NCBI RefSeq assembly: GCF_016894245.1
Contig: NZ_CP069792.1
Coordinates: 1,178,001-1,242,000 of the forward strand
Origin: Corynebacterium kroppenstedtii
Lineage (GTDB): Bacteria; Actinomycetota; Actinomycetes; Mycobacteriales; Mycobacteriaceae
Direction: 5' to 3'
DNA: 64,000 nt
Part shown: positions 27,949 to 38,751 of the stretch, in pieces
Numbering within the stretch: the stretch's first letter is position 1
Layout: every line of letters begins with the position of its first letter
Program-made: the position numbers and the translations under genes
The notes under the pieces: generated by a model
The model's input: the letters and a program-made list of their open reading frames with translations, nothing else
What the model was told of the DNA's origin: nothing
Database searches by the model: none

Positions 27949-27954
27949 TATCAT
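27949..27954 (+). promoter_or_regulatory. -10 element of a predicted leaderless glmS mRNA
   Basis: TATCAT lies exactly 7 nt before the glmS ATG, with no Shine-Dalgarno between. A start site at or next to the A of the ATG is expected. TAGTAT at 27946 overlaps and is an alternative register. Confidence 0.55.
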
Positions 27955-27961
27955 CGTGCCC

Positions 27962-29827
27962 ATGTGTGGAATTGTCGGTTACGTTGGCCGTAAGCAGGCC
28001 CTCAACATCGCCCTCGCGGCTCTTGAGCGAATGGAATACCGGGGGTATGACTCCGCAGGGATTGCCGTCCTCGACGGCCGGGGCACCATCAACATAGAGA
28101 AAAAAGCAGGAAAGCTGGGCAACCTGCGAAACGCTATCGACCACATCGGTACGGATCACCTCACCGGCACCACAGGAATTGGGCACACCCGCTGGGCAAC
28201 GCACGGCCGGCCCAACGATGTTAATGCCCACCCGCACCTGTCCTATGACGGCAAAGTGGCCATCGTCCACAACGGCATCATTGAAAACTTCGCCGCTCTC
28301 AGAGAAGAAGTCGAAAACACCGGCATTGAACTGAAGTCCGAAACCGACTCGGAAGTCGCAGCCCACCTCGTTGCCTTGGAGTACAACCAAGGCCAAAACA
28401 AGGGGGATTTCGACGCCTCTGTCCTGGCAGTATTGCGTCGGCTAGAGGGAGCTTTCAGCCTATTATTCACACACGCTGACTACCCGGACCGGATTATCGC
28501 CGCCCGACGGTCGTCGCCGTTGATTATCGGAATCGGCCAGGACGAAATGTTCTTGGGTTCCGATGTCGCCGCCTTTATTGAACACACCAACAAGGCGGTA
28601 GAAATCGGCCAAGACACCGCAGTGACCATCACGAAAGATGGCTACACGCTCACGGACTTTTATGGTAATCAGCAAGAAGGCAAACCCTTCACCATTGACT
28701 GGGATCTGGCTGCTGCGGAAAAGGGTGGCTATGACTCCTTCATGGAGAAGGAGATCAATGAGCAGCCCGCCGCTATCCGCGACACCCTCGCGGGGCACCT
28801 GCAGGATGGTCGAATTGTCCTCGACGAGCAGCGGTTGTCCGAAGACGAGCTTCGTGAAGTGCAGAAAGTGTTCGTCGTCGCCTGTGGGTCCGCCTATCAC
28901 TCCGGATTGTTGGCGAAATATGCCATTGAGCACTGGGTTCGCATCCCCGTGGAGATCGAGGTAGCTAGCGAGTTCCGGTACCGTGACCCCGTGCTCGACT
29001 CTCGGACGCTCGTGGTTGCGGTATCCCAGTCGGGTGAAACCGCGGACACCCTAGAGGCCGTCCGCCACGCGAAAATGCAGAATGCGCGGGTGTTGGCTGT
29101 GTGTAACACCAACGGTGCGCAAATCCCGCGCGAAGCCGACGCCGTGTTGTACACCCACGCCGGCCCCGAGATCGGTGTGGCGTCGACAAAGGCCTTCTTG
29201 GCGCAAATCGCGGCGAACTACATCGTGGGCTTGGCCCTGGCACAGGCTCGGGGGACAAAGTATCCCGATGAAGTCACCGCCATCTACCAGGAGTTGGAAC
29301 AAATTCCTGAGAAAATCCAGCAAGTCTTAGAGCAAGAAGAACACATTACGGACATTGCCCGAGAGATGGGTGCGATTCGGACGATGTTATTCTTAGGGCG
29401 GCATGTTGGCTTCCCCGTCTCTTTGGAGGGGGCCTTAAAGCTCAAGGAGCTGGCATATATTCATGCCGAAGGGTTCCCCGCGGGGGAGTTGAAACACGGG
29501 CCGATCGCGCTGATCGAAGAGAATCTTCCGGTGACAGTGGTAGTGCCGAGCCCACGCGGCAGGGCCGTGTTGCATTCGAAGATTGTGTCTAACATTCAAG
29601 AGATCCGCGCGCGAGGCGCAAAAACCATCGTTATCGCGGAGGAAGGCGATGATGCTGTCAAGCCTTTCGCGAACTACCTGATCGAGATTCCGCAGACATC
29701 AACACTCTTGCAGCCTTTATTGTCGACGGTTCCTCTGCAGTTCTTGGCAGCCCAGATCGCCCGAGAGTGCGGAAATGAGGACATCGACAAGCCCCGCAAC
29801 TTGGCGAAGTCGGTGACCGTCGAATAA
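27962..29827 (+). CDS. glmS: Glutamine–fructose-6-phosphate aminotransferase (isomerizing)
   Basis: Makes glucosamine-6-phosphate from fructose-6-phosphate and glutamine. 621 residues. After removal of Met1 the N-terminal Cys of MCGIVGYVG is the glutaminase nucleophile; RWATHG and NGIIENF follow. Two SIS sugar-binding domains carry ACGSAYHSG, SQSGETADT and GVASTKAF, and the C-terminus ends KPRNLAKSVTVE as in the family. ATG 27962 is fixed by the required Cys2. There is no ribosome-binding site, but a -10-like hexamer sits 7 nt upstream. Earlier start codons in the frame (27911) are unconserved. Confidence 0.97.
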   Translation: MCGIVGYVGRKQALNIALAALERMEYRGYDSAGIAVLDGRGTINIEKKAGKLGNLRNAIDHIGTDHLTGTTGIGHTRWATHGRPNDVNAHPHLSYDGKVAIVHNGIIENFAALREEVENTGIELKSETDSEVAAHLVALEYNQGQNKGDFDASVLAVLRRLEGAFSLLFTHADYPDRIIAARRSSPLIIGIGQDEMFLGSDVAAFIEHTNKAVEIGQDTAVTITKDGYTLTDFYGNQQEGKPFTIDWDLAAAEKGGYDSFMEKEINEQPAAIRDTLAGHLQDGRIVLDEQRLSEDELREVQKVFVVACGSAYHSGLLAKYAIEHWVRIPVEIEVASEFRYRDPVLDSRTLVVAVSQSGETADTLEAVRHAKMQNARVLAVCNTNGAQIPREADAVLYTHAGPEIGVASTKAFLAQIAANYIVGLALAQARGTKYPDEVTAIYQELEQIPEKIQQVLEQEEHITDIAREMGAIRTMLFLGRHVGFPVSLEGALKLKELAYIHAEGFPAGELKHGPIALIEENLPVTVVVPSPRGRAVLHSKIVSNIQEIRARGAKTIVIAEEGDDAVKPFANYLIEIPQTSTLLQPLLSTVPLQFLAAQIARECGNEDIDKPRNLAKSVTVE

Positions 29828-29979
29828 GCACGGTGTGGACGGGCGGAAGCGCGGATGAGCGCGTGAGTGATGGCCAAATACGTCCGTGAGCACGGGATAT
29901 GGAGTACGGTGGACGACGTTGATAATTGATTGATTCGCCGTTGATCCAGTGGCTGCGCAAGCCGTATAAGGAGTGCATC

Positions 29980-31851
29980 GTGTTCCACCCCCTTCTCCCC
30001 GTCGAAGCAATTCGAGCTGCGGAGGAGGGGGTGATTGCGTCCGATTCGTTCCCCGACGAAACTATGCAGAAAGCGGCCACGGCAGTGGCAGATACCGTGC
30101 AGTGGCTCTCGACCGTGCCGGGAGTGCCCGGCAATGATCGGGCAGCGGGTCCGGATGATAATGGTGCACATGGACTTTCTGGGCTGCCCCAGGAGAAACC
30201 TTCTTCCCCGGCGGTGATTATTGTCGCAGGTAGCGGCGGTAATGGGGGCGATGCGCTCTATGCTGGAGCTGTGCTCGTTCAGCGTGGGTGGCACGCGGTG
30301 GCTGTGTGCGTGGGATCATCTGTTCATGAACGGGCGTGCCGGGCGTTCGAGAAGTCGGGTGGGGTTGTCGTCGGAAAGAGCGGGGAGGCCCGGGAGGCTG
30401 ATCTCGGTCCTCAGGATTTGGCGCAGTATCGTGCCCGCTTTTCCTCGTGTTTTCTTATCGACGGGGTAACGGGGATTGGTGGACATGGGCCTCTTCGCGA
30501 CGAGCCGGCCAGATGGATCGCTGCGGCCGCGGACGCGGAGATTCCGGCGGTGGCAGTGGATATTCCGTCCGGGATTGATGCGGATACCGGGATTGCCCAC
30601 ACCCCGCATGTAGTGGCTGCAGCGACCGTGACATTTGGTGCGTTTCGACGTGCCCATGCCATGAATTCCGATTGTGGGGTTGTTCTTCAGGCGGATTGTG
30701 GGTTGCGCGATGCCTGCCGCAGCGAGTGCGAGAAGCGCGAGGCGGATGGCGAGCTGGTTGCCTCCGGCGTGAGGGCGGTGACCCCGCCGGATATTCGGCA
30801 GATCGCTTTGCCCGATGGGATGGTGACGCTGGCGCCTGATGTGGCGAAGCCTCACATGGCGTCGTCACCACTGTGGCCGGCGATGGCGTTAGAACCAGGG
30901 GCTCATGATGACAAGTACACCGGTGGGGTAGTGGGTATTCGGGCCGGATCCCTCGAGTTCCCCGGCGCTGCCGTGCTGTGCACGACGGCTGCAGTTCGCG
31001 CCACGAGCGCGATGGTTCGGTTCGCTGGCAAGAGCCGTGACGCCGTTGTCGCCGCTCATCCTGAGATTGTGGCGGCTGACGATATTGCCTCGTCAGGGCG
31101 TGTTCAGGCGTGGGTCGTTGGCCCCGGCGGTGGCGTCGAGAGAAATTATGATGACCTCCACGACCTCCTGTGTGGCTCAGAGACCTCACGGGGATGCCCC
31201 ATTCTTATCGACGCCGACGGGTTGACCGCTCTGTGTCAATCGGACGGAAACGACTCGGGGTCCGACGCGTTTCCGCTGATCCGAGCGGTAAAAAACTACG
31301 ACGGTGCCGTTATTTTGACTCCTCACCAGGGCGAATTCCGACGTGTCGTGAAGGCTGTCCTGGCGGAACCGTTGGTGGAATTGTCCTCTGAGGAACGCAA
31401 GGCCTTGACGGACGTTCTCAACCCAGACAGCGACTATCCGCGTATCCCTGCGGTATCGGCGGTCGCGAGAGCGTTGCATTGTGTGGTGTTGCTTAAAGGT
31501 CGGTCCACGGTGGTCGCGGCCCCAGCAGATGCATCGTCTGACACTTCGGCGGATGCATCGTCGCAGGTAACAGTGTGTGTTGTCGACGCTGGTTGCTCGT
31601 GGGCGGCGACGCCGGGCTCGGGTGATGTGTTGTCGGGCCTAGCTGGGGCTTTGGTTGCAGAGGGCGTTGGTCACGCCGGTCCCGATGCTGAGTTGCCTTT
31701 GTCCGCCGTCATGGAGACTGTTGTCCGAGCTGCTGTCATTCATGCATCGGCGGCTGATATCGCAGCAGAGACCGAAGACGGGTATGCGCCGACGTCGGCG
31801 TCGGTTATTGCGGAGGCAATTCCGCGAGCACGCGCGCGCCTCTACATGTAG
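29980..31851 (+). CDS. nnr: Bifunctional NAD(P)HX epimerase/dehydratase (NnrE-NnrD)
   Basis: Repairs hydrated NADH/NADPH: the N-terminal YjeF_N domain epimerises R/S-NADPHX and the C-terminal kinase-like domain dehydrates the S form. 623 residues. The N-terminal half has VAGSGGNGGDALYAGAVL and VDIPSGIDADTG; the C-terminal half has LTPHQGEFRRV, LLKGRSTVV and the catalytic GSGDVLSGLAGAL. GTG 29980 has AAGGAG with a 6-nt spacer, clearly better than the upstream ATG at 29926. The gene lies between glmS and alr, as the counterpart does in M. tuberculosis. Confidence 0.93.
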   Translation: MFHPLLPVEAIRAAEEGVIASDSFPDETMQKAATAVADTVQWLSTVPGVPGNDRAAGPDDNGAHGLSGLPQEKPSSPAVIIVAGSGGNGGDALYAGAVLVQRGWHAVAVCVGSSVHERACRAFEKSGGVVVGKSGEAREADLGPQDLAQYRARFSSCFLIDGVTGIGGHGPLRDEPARWIAAAADAEIPAVAVDIPSGIDADTGIAHTPHVVAAATVTFGAFRRAHAMNSDCGVVLQADCGLRDACRSECEKREADGELVASGVRAVTPPDIRQIALPDGMVTLAPDVAKPHMASSPLWPAMALEPGAHDDKYTGGVVGIRAGSLEFPGAAVLCTTAAVRATSAMVRFAGKSRDAVVAAHPEIVAADDIASSGRVQAWVVGPGGGVERNYDDLHDLLCGSETSRGCPILIDADGLTALCQSDGNDSGSDAFPLIRAVKNYDGAVILTPHQGEFRRVVKAVLAEPLVELSSEERKALTDVLNPDSDYPRIPAVSAVARALHCVVLLKGRSTVVAAPADASSDTSADASSQVTVCVVDAGCSWAATPGSGDVLSGLAGALVAEGVGHAGPDAELPLSAVMETVVRAAVIHASAADIAAETEDGYAPTSASVIAEAIPRARARLYM

Positions 31852-31924
31852 GCCACTAAACCCCTGTTTTCGCTGGTTATAAACCCTTTCGAGAATCTCC
31901 GTCGGACGTGTCCTAGGTGGGTGG

Positions 31925-31930
31925 CACAAT
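31925..31930 (+). promoter_or_regulatory. Possible -10 of a leaderless alr-tsaE mRNA
   Basis: CACAAT (one mismatch to TACAAT) stands exactly 7 nt before the ATG at 31938, and no Shine-Dalgarno is present. It is the weakest hexamer of the five such sites in the window. Confidence 0.35.
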
Positions 31931-31937
31931 TATGTCT

Positions 31938-33776
31938 ATGCCCATCCAGTCTTCATCCCACGCTGTATCTGGTGACCATTTATCCGCGGACGGTAGCGAC
32001 GCGGCCCTGCCCGGCCTTTTGACCATGACCATCGACCGCGACGCGTTGGCGCACAATGTGCAGGTCGTGGCGCGAAACGCGCAATTGGCGAATCCGGGCC
32101 ACCCAGCGGAGTTGATGGCTGTGGTGAAAGCGAATGGGTATAACCACGGGGCGGTGGAAGCCGCTCGGGTGTTCTTGGCCAATGGCGCCACTCAGCTGGG
32201 TGTGGCGACGATTACCGAGGGGGTGGAGCTTCGCCGTGCTGGGATTTCAGCACCCATTCTGGCCTGGATTTGGAACGCCGACGGCCACGTCTCTGTTAAA
32301 GCAGCCCTGGATTACGGGATCGACCTGGGCGTTCCGACGCTGGCGCATATCAGAGCCATTGTCGACGAAGCGACCGAGCGCAAGCGATCCCAAGAAGACT
32401 GGGAATTTGTCCCTCCCCGCGTGACGGTGATGGTGGATTCGGGTCTGAGCCGTTCGGGGATCTCTCCCGATCAATGGGATGAAGCGCTGAGAGAACTGAG
32501 CGCAGCAAGTAGTGATTCCATTATCGACGTCACCGGCGCATTTACCCACCTGGCCAGCGCGGATGCCGCGGATAACCCGTCGAACAATCGCCAAAAGGCT
32601 CAGTTCGACGCCGCGATTGAAGAGCTGCAGGCAGCCGGAATTCCCGTTCGCATCAACCACATGTGTAATTCGCCGGCATCAGTGACCAGGCCGGATATGT
32701 TTTATCAGATGGTGCGCCCAGGCGTTGCGTTGTACGGGATGGATCCGTTGGAGGAGCCGGCAGATCGCTCGGCGTCCACCGGTTCTTCGTTGGTCTCACA
32801 GCTCAAGCCGGCGATGACTTTATCTGCGCCGATTGTCGCGAAGCGGTTGGTCAAGGCTGGGGAATCGGTGAGTTATGGCGGGACGTGGACAGCGGACGTC
32901 GACACAGTGACTGGCGTTGTTCCCGCTGGTTATGCGGACGGAATTCCACGGGCGCTGTCCGGCCGTATGGAGGTCGCGATCAACTCCCGTCGATATCCGC
33001 AAATCGGACGCGTGTGCATGGACCAGATTGTTGTCGCCCTGGGACCAGCGGGCTCAGAGCAGGCCAGCGCAGTTCACCAGGGCGACGAGGCAATTATTTT
33101 TGGTCCACCCGGCGAGTGTACCGGTTCAGACGGCAAGCCTGCCTCATTGCCGACGGCCACGGAATTGGCCGAAACCCTCGGCACCATTCATTACGAGATC
33201 CTGACCAGTCCGCATACGCGCGTCCACCGACGGTATGTTGGCCGCGGTCTTGTCGACGGCCGTGTTCGCGTCCGTAATGCGGAGGCGACGCAAACTCTGG
33301 CAGAATCGATTGCTCACGCTTTGCGGCCAGGAGACGTCGTCGTGTTGGACGGGCCACTGGGTGCGGGGAAAACCACGTTTACGCAGGGGCTGGCCAGAGG
33401 TTTGCATGTATCAGGCCGTGTAACGTCGCCGACGTTTACTATCGCCCGCGAACATCCCGGCCCGGTGCCGCTCATCCACGTTGACGCGTATCGCCTTCTG
33501 GGCGATACCACGACGGATCCGATCGGCGCCCTCGATTCGCTGGATTTGGATACGCGCATTCCCGATAGCATCGTCGTGGCGGAATGGGCGGCCGATATGG
33601 CCGATGCGCTGGAGCAGGATTATCTGTTGATCCGCCTTGAGCGCGCGACGGGTGGCAGCGATGCGTCCCCTGGAAACGACGCCTCTGCTGGGGGCGACCC
33701 GTCCACGTCCGCAGATCCCGTCGATTTCGATGAGGACGAACCACGAGTCATTTCGTGGACGTGGGTCCGGCGGTAA
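31938..33776 (+). CDS. alr-tsaE: Alanine racemase fused to TsaE ATPase
   Basis: Two enzymes in one chain of about 612 residues. Residues 1 to about 430 are alanine racemase (L- to D-Ala for peptidoglycan): PLP-Lys in AVVKANGYNHG (about 64), catalytic Tyr in SYGGTWTA, and RVCMDQIVV. After a short linker, about residues 445–600 are TsaE, the ATPase of t6A tRNA modification, with Walker A GPLGAGKTTF (about 472–481) and TSPTFTIARE. A Ser/Gly/Asp-rich insert precedes the C-terminal ISWTW. Start choices are ATG 31938 (leaderless fit), ATG 31932 or GTG 31917. In M. tuberculosis, as I recall, these are two adjacent genes, so the fusion is consistent with synteny. There is no stop or frameshift at the junction. 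Confidence 0.93.
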   Translation: MPIQSSSHAVSGDHLSADGSDAALPGLLTMTIDRDALAHNVQVVARNAQLANPGHPAELMAVVKANGYNHGAVEAARVFLANGATQLGVATITEGVELRRAGISAPILAWIWNADGHVSVKAALDYGIDLGVPTLAHIRAIVDEATERKRSQEDWEFVPPRVTVMVDSGLSRSGISPDQWDEALRELSAASSDSIIDVTGAFTHLASADAADNPSNNRQKAQFDAAIEELQAAGIPVRINHMCNSPASVTRPDMFYQMVRPGVALYGMDPLEEPADRSASTGSSLVSQLKPAMTLSAPIVAKRLVKAGESVSYGGTWTADVDTVTGVVPAGYADGIPRALSGRMEVAINSRRYPQIGRVCMDQIVVALGPAGSEQASAVHQGDEAIIFGPPGECTGSDGKPASLPTATELAETLGTIHYEILTSPHTRVHRRYVGRGLVDGRVRVRNAEATQTLAESIAHALRPGDVVVLDGPLGAGKTTFTQGLARGLHVSGRVTSPTFTIAREHPGPVPLIHVDAYRLLGDTTTDPIGALDSLDLDTRIPDSIVVAEWAADMADALEQDYLLIRLERATGGSDASPGNDASAGGDPSTSADPVDFDEDEPRVISWTWVRR

Positions 33777-33779
33777 TCT
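33774..33779 (+). promoter_or_regulatory. -10 element of a predicted leaderless tsaB mRNA
   Basis: TAATCT ends 7 nt before the tsaB ATG; no ribosome-binding site intervenes. It overlaps the alr-tsaE stop codon, so tsaB would have its own promoter within the cluster. Confidence 0.5.
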
Positions 33780-33786
33780 ATCCATC

Positions 33787-34653
33787 ATGCTCGTGCTGGT
33801 TATTGATACTGCGACACCGTATGTCACCGCTGGGCTTGTCGACGTCACCTCGCGGGACACGATCCGCGCGCGGTTTAACAGGAGTGTTCGGGATTCCCGC
33901 GCGCACAATGAGGTGTTGACGCCCTTCATTATGGAGTGCTGCGACGAAGTTGGAGTCACTCCGAGCGACCTCGACGCCGTTGTTGTGGGCGTGGGGCCCG
34001 GCCCGTTTACGGGTTTGCGTGTCGGTATGGCGACTGCTGCGGCGTTCGGGGACGCGTTAGATATTCCCGTCATCGGTGTGTGCTCGCTGGATGGTCTGGC
34101 GTGGAATGCCATCGCGGACGCCCCACAGCATGAGGGTGAGACGATTATCGTTGCGACGGATGCTCGCCGTCGAGAAGTTTATTGGGCTACGTACCGCATA
34201 TCCGACGGGCACCCCGTGCGCGTCACGGAACCCGAGGTCACGCGTCCAACGGACGTCCATGTGTCCGGTGATGCAGACGTTCCTGCGCAGCAGCCGAGTT
34301 TTGCGGTGGTGTCCGATTCCGTGGCCGACGCTCTTCTGGCCAGTGTGACCAGTGTTAACCAGTCGGTGGACGCGCAACCGGACATCGTGAACTTTGTTCG
34401 CGCAGCCCTCGACCACCCCATGAATCTCGACCGCGCGACGAACGTCGACGATTCTGACGACACTGAATCTGATCATGACCGCAACGCGCTCTTCCCGCGA
34501 CAGTCAGATCTTCAACCCCTCCGCCCCCTTTATTTACGACGGCCCGACGCCGTGCCACCGAAAGCAAAGCCGGTGAGCCCCGCCATCAGCGAGGAAGCGA
34601 TTACTCGCGCGCGTCAGCTCCGTGAACAGATGACGGCAGGCCGCGATGAGTGA
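33787..34653 (+). CDS. tsaB: tRNA t6A modification protein TsaB
   Basis: TsaB partners TsaD and TsaE in making N6-threonylcarbamoyladenosine at tRNA position 37. 288 residues. The ASKHA-type start MLVLVIDTATPYVTAGLV and the motif VVGVGPGPFTGLRVGMATA are diagnostic. ATG 33787 is chosen: the open frame extends to 33637, but that part overlaps the alr-tsaE gene. The C-terminal 60 residues (LRPLYLRRPDAVPPK and a charged helix) are an actinobacterial-style extension. The stop overlaps rimI by 8 nt. Confidence 0.93.
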   Translation: MLVLVIDTATPYVTAGLVDVTSRDTIRARFNRSVRDSRAHNEVLTPFIMECCDEVGVTPSDLDAVVVGVGPGPFTGLRVGMATAAAFGDALDIPVIGVCSLDGLAWNAIADAPQHEGETIIVATDARRREVYWATYRISDGHPVRVTEPEVTRPTDVHVSGDADVPAQQPSFAVVSDSVADALLASVTSVNQSVDAQPDIVNFVRAALDHPMNLDRATNVDDSDDTESDHDRNALFPRQSDLQPLRPLYLRRPDAVPPKAKPVSPAISEEAITRARQLREQMTAGRDE

Positions 34654-35230
34654 CGGCCAGCACGCTAGTGCTCCGCCAGAGAATCTCCCTGACGGAATGA
34701 GGCTCGTCCAGCTAGACGCCACCGCCGCCGCTGCCTGCGCGGAACTGGAAGCAGAAATTTTCCCGGACGACTCGCCATGGCCCTACGAAGGATTCCTCGC
34801 AGAGCTCCGCGACCCGAGATCGGTGTACGTCGGCCTTGTCACGTCAGCAGTTGCCCGCGCCGGGCACAGCGATGAACAAGGGGAGGACTCGCGTCGGAAT
34901 ACGCAAGGATCACCTGACGCGATGGCCCTCGTCGGCTATGCCGGACTAGGAGTCTTAGGCCCGGAGGATGACCCAGAGTTTGAAGTCCGAACCATCGGGC
35001 TAGATCCCGCATGGCGTGGTCACGGCCTGGGACGGATGTTGTTGAAGACAATCCTCGATGTGGCAGATCACGGGCCCGGCCCGGTATTCCTCGAAGTGCG
35101 TACGGACAATAAGCCAGCCATCGGGTTGTACGAGTCAGAAGGCTTTACGGTGTTAGGTACTCGAAAGAACTATTACCAGCCGTCGGGTGCAGACGCGTTC
35201 ATCATGAAAAGGGATCCCAGGCCGGACTAG
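34646..35230 (+). CDS. rimI: Ribosomal-protein-alanine N-acetyltransferase (GNAT family)
   Basis: 194 residues. GNAT acetyltransferase with the acetyl-CoA loop [10 protein letters not shown] preceded by TIGLDPAW, and the C-terminal motif [19 protein letters not shown], as in RimI, which acetylates the N-terminal Ala of S18 and other proteins. The N-terminal 20 residues are an extension. The ATG lies inside the 3' end of tsaB (ATGAGTGA), so translation is coupled. The tsaB-rimI-tsaD order is widespread in bacteria. Confidence 0.9.
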   Translation: MSDGQHASAPPENLPDGMRLVQLDATAAAACAELEAEIFPDDSPWPYEGFLAELRDPRSVYVGLVTSAVARAGHSDEQGEDSRRNTQGSPDAMALVGYAGLGVLGPEDDPEFEVRTIGLDPAWRGHGLGRMLLKTILDVADHGPGPVFLEVRTDNKPAIGLYESEGFTVLGTRKNYYQPSGADAFIMKRDPRPD

Positions 35231-35281
35231 CCCCACACAAGCCCTTCCACCACGTGTTTTCAGTCATCCCGCCCCGGTGTC

Positions 35282-35287
35282 TACTCT
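35282..35287 (+). promoter_or_regulatory. -10 element of a predicted leaderless tsaD mRNA
   Basis: TACTCT with a 7-nt spacer to the tsaD ATG; same hexamer and spacing as at purT. No Shine-Dalgarno between. Confidence 0.55.
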
Positions 35288-35294
35288 TGTCACC

Positions 35295-36377
35295 ATGCGC
35301 GCAATCGTGATGGGTGTGGAGAGTTCATGTGACGAAACTGCCGTGGGCATTGTCGAAGTCACCACGCACGACGACGCCGACCCCACCGTGACCGTCCTGG
35401 CCAACCGCGTCGCCAGTTCGATGGAACAGCACGCCCGGTTCGGTGGCGTCGTCCCGGAGGTCGCCTCCCGCGCCCACTTGGAGGCCATGGGGCCGGTCGT
35501 GCGGGCAGCCCTCGCTGACCTGAAAGCCACGCGTCCCGACGTCGATAAACCAGATTATGTGGCCGCGACGGTTGGCCCAGGTTTGGCCGGTGCGCTCCTC
35601 GTCGGTTCATCGGCGGCGAAGGCGTACGCCGCTGCCTGGGGTGTTCCGTTCTACGGGATGAACCACCTGGCCGGGCACATCGCGGTGGGGGCTCTGGCCG
35701 ACGCGGACCTGGACCTCGACCACGCCATCGCGCTACTCGTATCCGGCGGCCACACTCAGATCCTGAAGGTGAACGGCCTGGGCAAACCCATGCAGGAACT
35801 GGGATCAACCCTTGACGACGCTGCCGGCGAGGCCTATGACAAGGTGTCGCGTCTCCTGGGGTTGGGGTACCCGGGTGGACCGATTATCGACAAGCTGGCT
35901 GCTGAGGGGCACCCGAAGGCCATTCGTTTCCCGCGTGGCGTGATGCGCCCGCAGGATCTCCGCGGCCCGCACCGGTACGATTTTTCGTTCTCTGGCCTAA
36001 AGACCTCCGTCGCCCGCTATATTGAGGCCGCCGAGCGGAACCACCAGACGGTGTCGTTGCCCGATGTGTGTGCCTCGTTCCAAGCAGCAGTGGCGGACGT
36101 GCTGACCAAGAAGGCGTTGTTGGCTTGTACCGATACAGAAGCGACGACGCTACTGCTCGGCGGTGGGGTCGCGGCGAACTCTGGTTTGCGTCGCCTCGCC
36201 ACTGCGCGGTGCCAGAGCGCGGGGATCAACTTATGCGTCCCAGAGATGAAGTTGTGCACGGACAACGGCCTCATGATTGCCGCGGCCGCGGCCTATTCGA
36301 TAGCACGTGGTGTGGGGCCCTCGGGTCTCGGCGCTGCCACAAATCCAGGTCTTGACGTCGCTATTCCCGTTGTATAG
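35295..36377 (+). CDS. tsaD: tRNA N6-adenosine threonylcarbamoyltransferase TsaD
   Basis: Transfers the threonylcarbamoyl group to A37 of ANN-decoding tRNAs. 360 residues, ASKHA fold: [14 protein letters not shown] at the N-terminus, the Fe-binding His pair in [20 protein letters not shown], and [14 protein letters not shown] 35295 (MRAIVMG) fits both the family and the leaderless promoter spacing; GTG 35277 is too far upstream and ATG 35310 slightly short. It ends 110 bp before the CIRCE operators of groES. Confidence 0.96.
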   Translation: MRAIVMGVESSCDETAVGIVEVTTHDDADPTVTVLANRVASSMEQHARFGGVVPEVASRAHLEAMGPVVRAALADLKATRPDVDKPDYVAATVGPGLAGALLVGSSAAKAYAAAWGVPFYGMNHLAGHIAVGALADADLDLDHAIALLVSGGHTQILKVNGLGKPMQELGSTLDDAAGEAYDKVSRLLGLGYPGGPIIDKLAAEGHPKAIRFPRGVMRPQDLRGPHRYDFSFSGLKTSVARYIEAAERNHQTVSLPDVCASFQAAVADVLTKKALLACTDTEATTLLLGGGVAANSGLRRLATARCQSAGINLCVPEMKLCTDNGLMIAAAAAYSIARGVGPSGLGAATNPGLDVAIPVV

Positions 36378-36485
36378 GCAGTCGTATGAGTACCTGTGTG
36401 GGCGTGCATTAATGCTCGTCTGAGCGTTCTCAAAAGTCCTCGCCCAAGTGCACGTACATAGGCCTCCACGAGCGCGTTTGGATAT

Positions 36486-36512
36486 TTAGCACTCCCGGTG
36501 GTTGAGAGCTGG
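36486..36512 (+). promoter_or_regulatory. CIRCE operator 1 (imperfect), HrcA site upstream of groES
   Basis: TTAGCACTC, nine bases, then GAGAGCTGG. The left half-site is a perfect match to the CIRCE consensus (TTAGCACTC-N9-GAGTGCTAA); the right half matches 6 of 9. It overlaps CIRCE 2 by 4 bp. Confidence 0.65.
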
Positions 36513-36535
36513 CACTCACACGGGTAGAGTGCCAA
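36509..36535 (+). promoter_or_regulatory. CIRCE operator 2, HrcA site upstream of groES
   Basis: CTGGCACTC, nine bases, GAGTGCCAA: a perfect 8-bp inverted repeat (TGGCACTC/GAGTGCCA) with the N9 spacer of CIRCE, about 100 bp before groES. HrcA binding here would repress groES-groEL1 until heat stress. Confidence 0.9.
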
Positions 36536-36637
36536 TCAGGTTGTGAATCACAGTTGTTCACCCGCGACGACGGCTGTGGAAAAACCTGTCAAGAGCACAA
36601 TTTTCCATTCACTTTCCATTCACTGGAGGAAGTAATC

Positions 36638-36937
36638 GTGGCTAAGGTCAACATCAAGCCTCTTGAGGATAAGCTCCTCGTTCAGATCGTCGAAGCTGAG
36701 ACCACCACCGCATCCGGACTGGTTATCCCGGATACCGCTAAAGAAAAGCCGCAGGAAGCTACCGTCGTCGCTGTTGGGCCCGGCCGTACCGATGAAAACG
36801 GCAAGCGCGTGCCCATGGACGTTGCCGAGGGCGACGTCGTCATCTTCTCCAAGTACGGCGGAACTGAGATTAAGTACGCTGGTGAGGAATACTTGATTCT
36901 CTCGCAGCGCGATGTGCTCGCTGTCGTCGAAAAGTAA
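36638..36937 (+). CDS. groES: Co-chaperonin GroES
   Basis: 99 residues, the typical length. [20 protein letters not shown] at the start and [20 protein letters not shown] near the end are the standard GroES sequence; the mobile loop is [12 protein letters not shown]. The GTG start is supported by GGAGGA 7 nt upstream. First gene of the HrcA-controlled groES-groEL1 operon. Confidence 0.98.
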   Translation: MAKVNIKPLEDKLLVQIVEAETTTASGLVIPDTAKEKPQEATVVAVGPGRTDENGKRVPMDVAEGDVVIFSKYGGTEIKYAGEEYLILSQRDVLAVVEK

Positions 36938-36954
36938 TCGTTCAGGAGAGGTAG

Positions 36955-38580
<1,626 letters not shown>

Positions 38581-38705
38581 AAGTGGCGACGAGCATGCGT
38601 GAGGTCGATGCCGAGCGCGCGGGCCAGGCGTGGTCGCTAGGTGCGTGCGCGGAAACGCGATCGTGCATTGCGTCAACCTCTGCGTCCTAAATAACAGCTG
38701 AAACG

Positions 38706-38740
38706 ACGGGGCTCACTCTTATCGGAGTGGGCCCCGTTTT
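38706..38740. terminator. Terminator after groEL1
   Basis: Stem ACGGGGC-CACTC pairing with GAGTG-GCCCCGT, then TTTT. Fits intrinsic termination of groEL1 (+); it also lies just past the end of the convergent gene finishing at 38752. Confidence 0.88.
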
Positions 38741-38751
38741 GTTATTCGTAA

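Noticed and set aside
27901..28396. N-terminal extension of the alpha/beta hydrolase by about 165 residues.
   Set aside because: This part is the antisense of the start of glmS, has no hydrolase-like sequence and would add an atypical domain.
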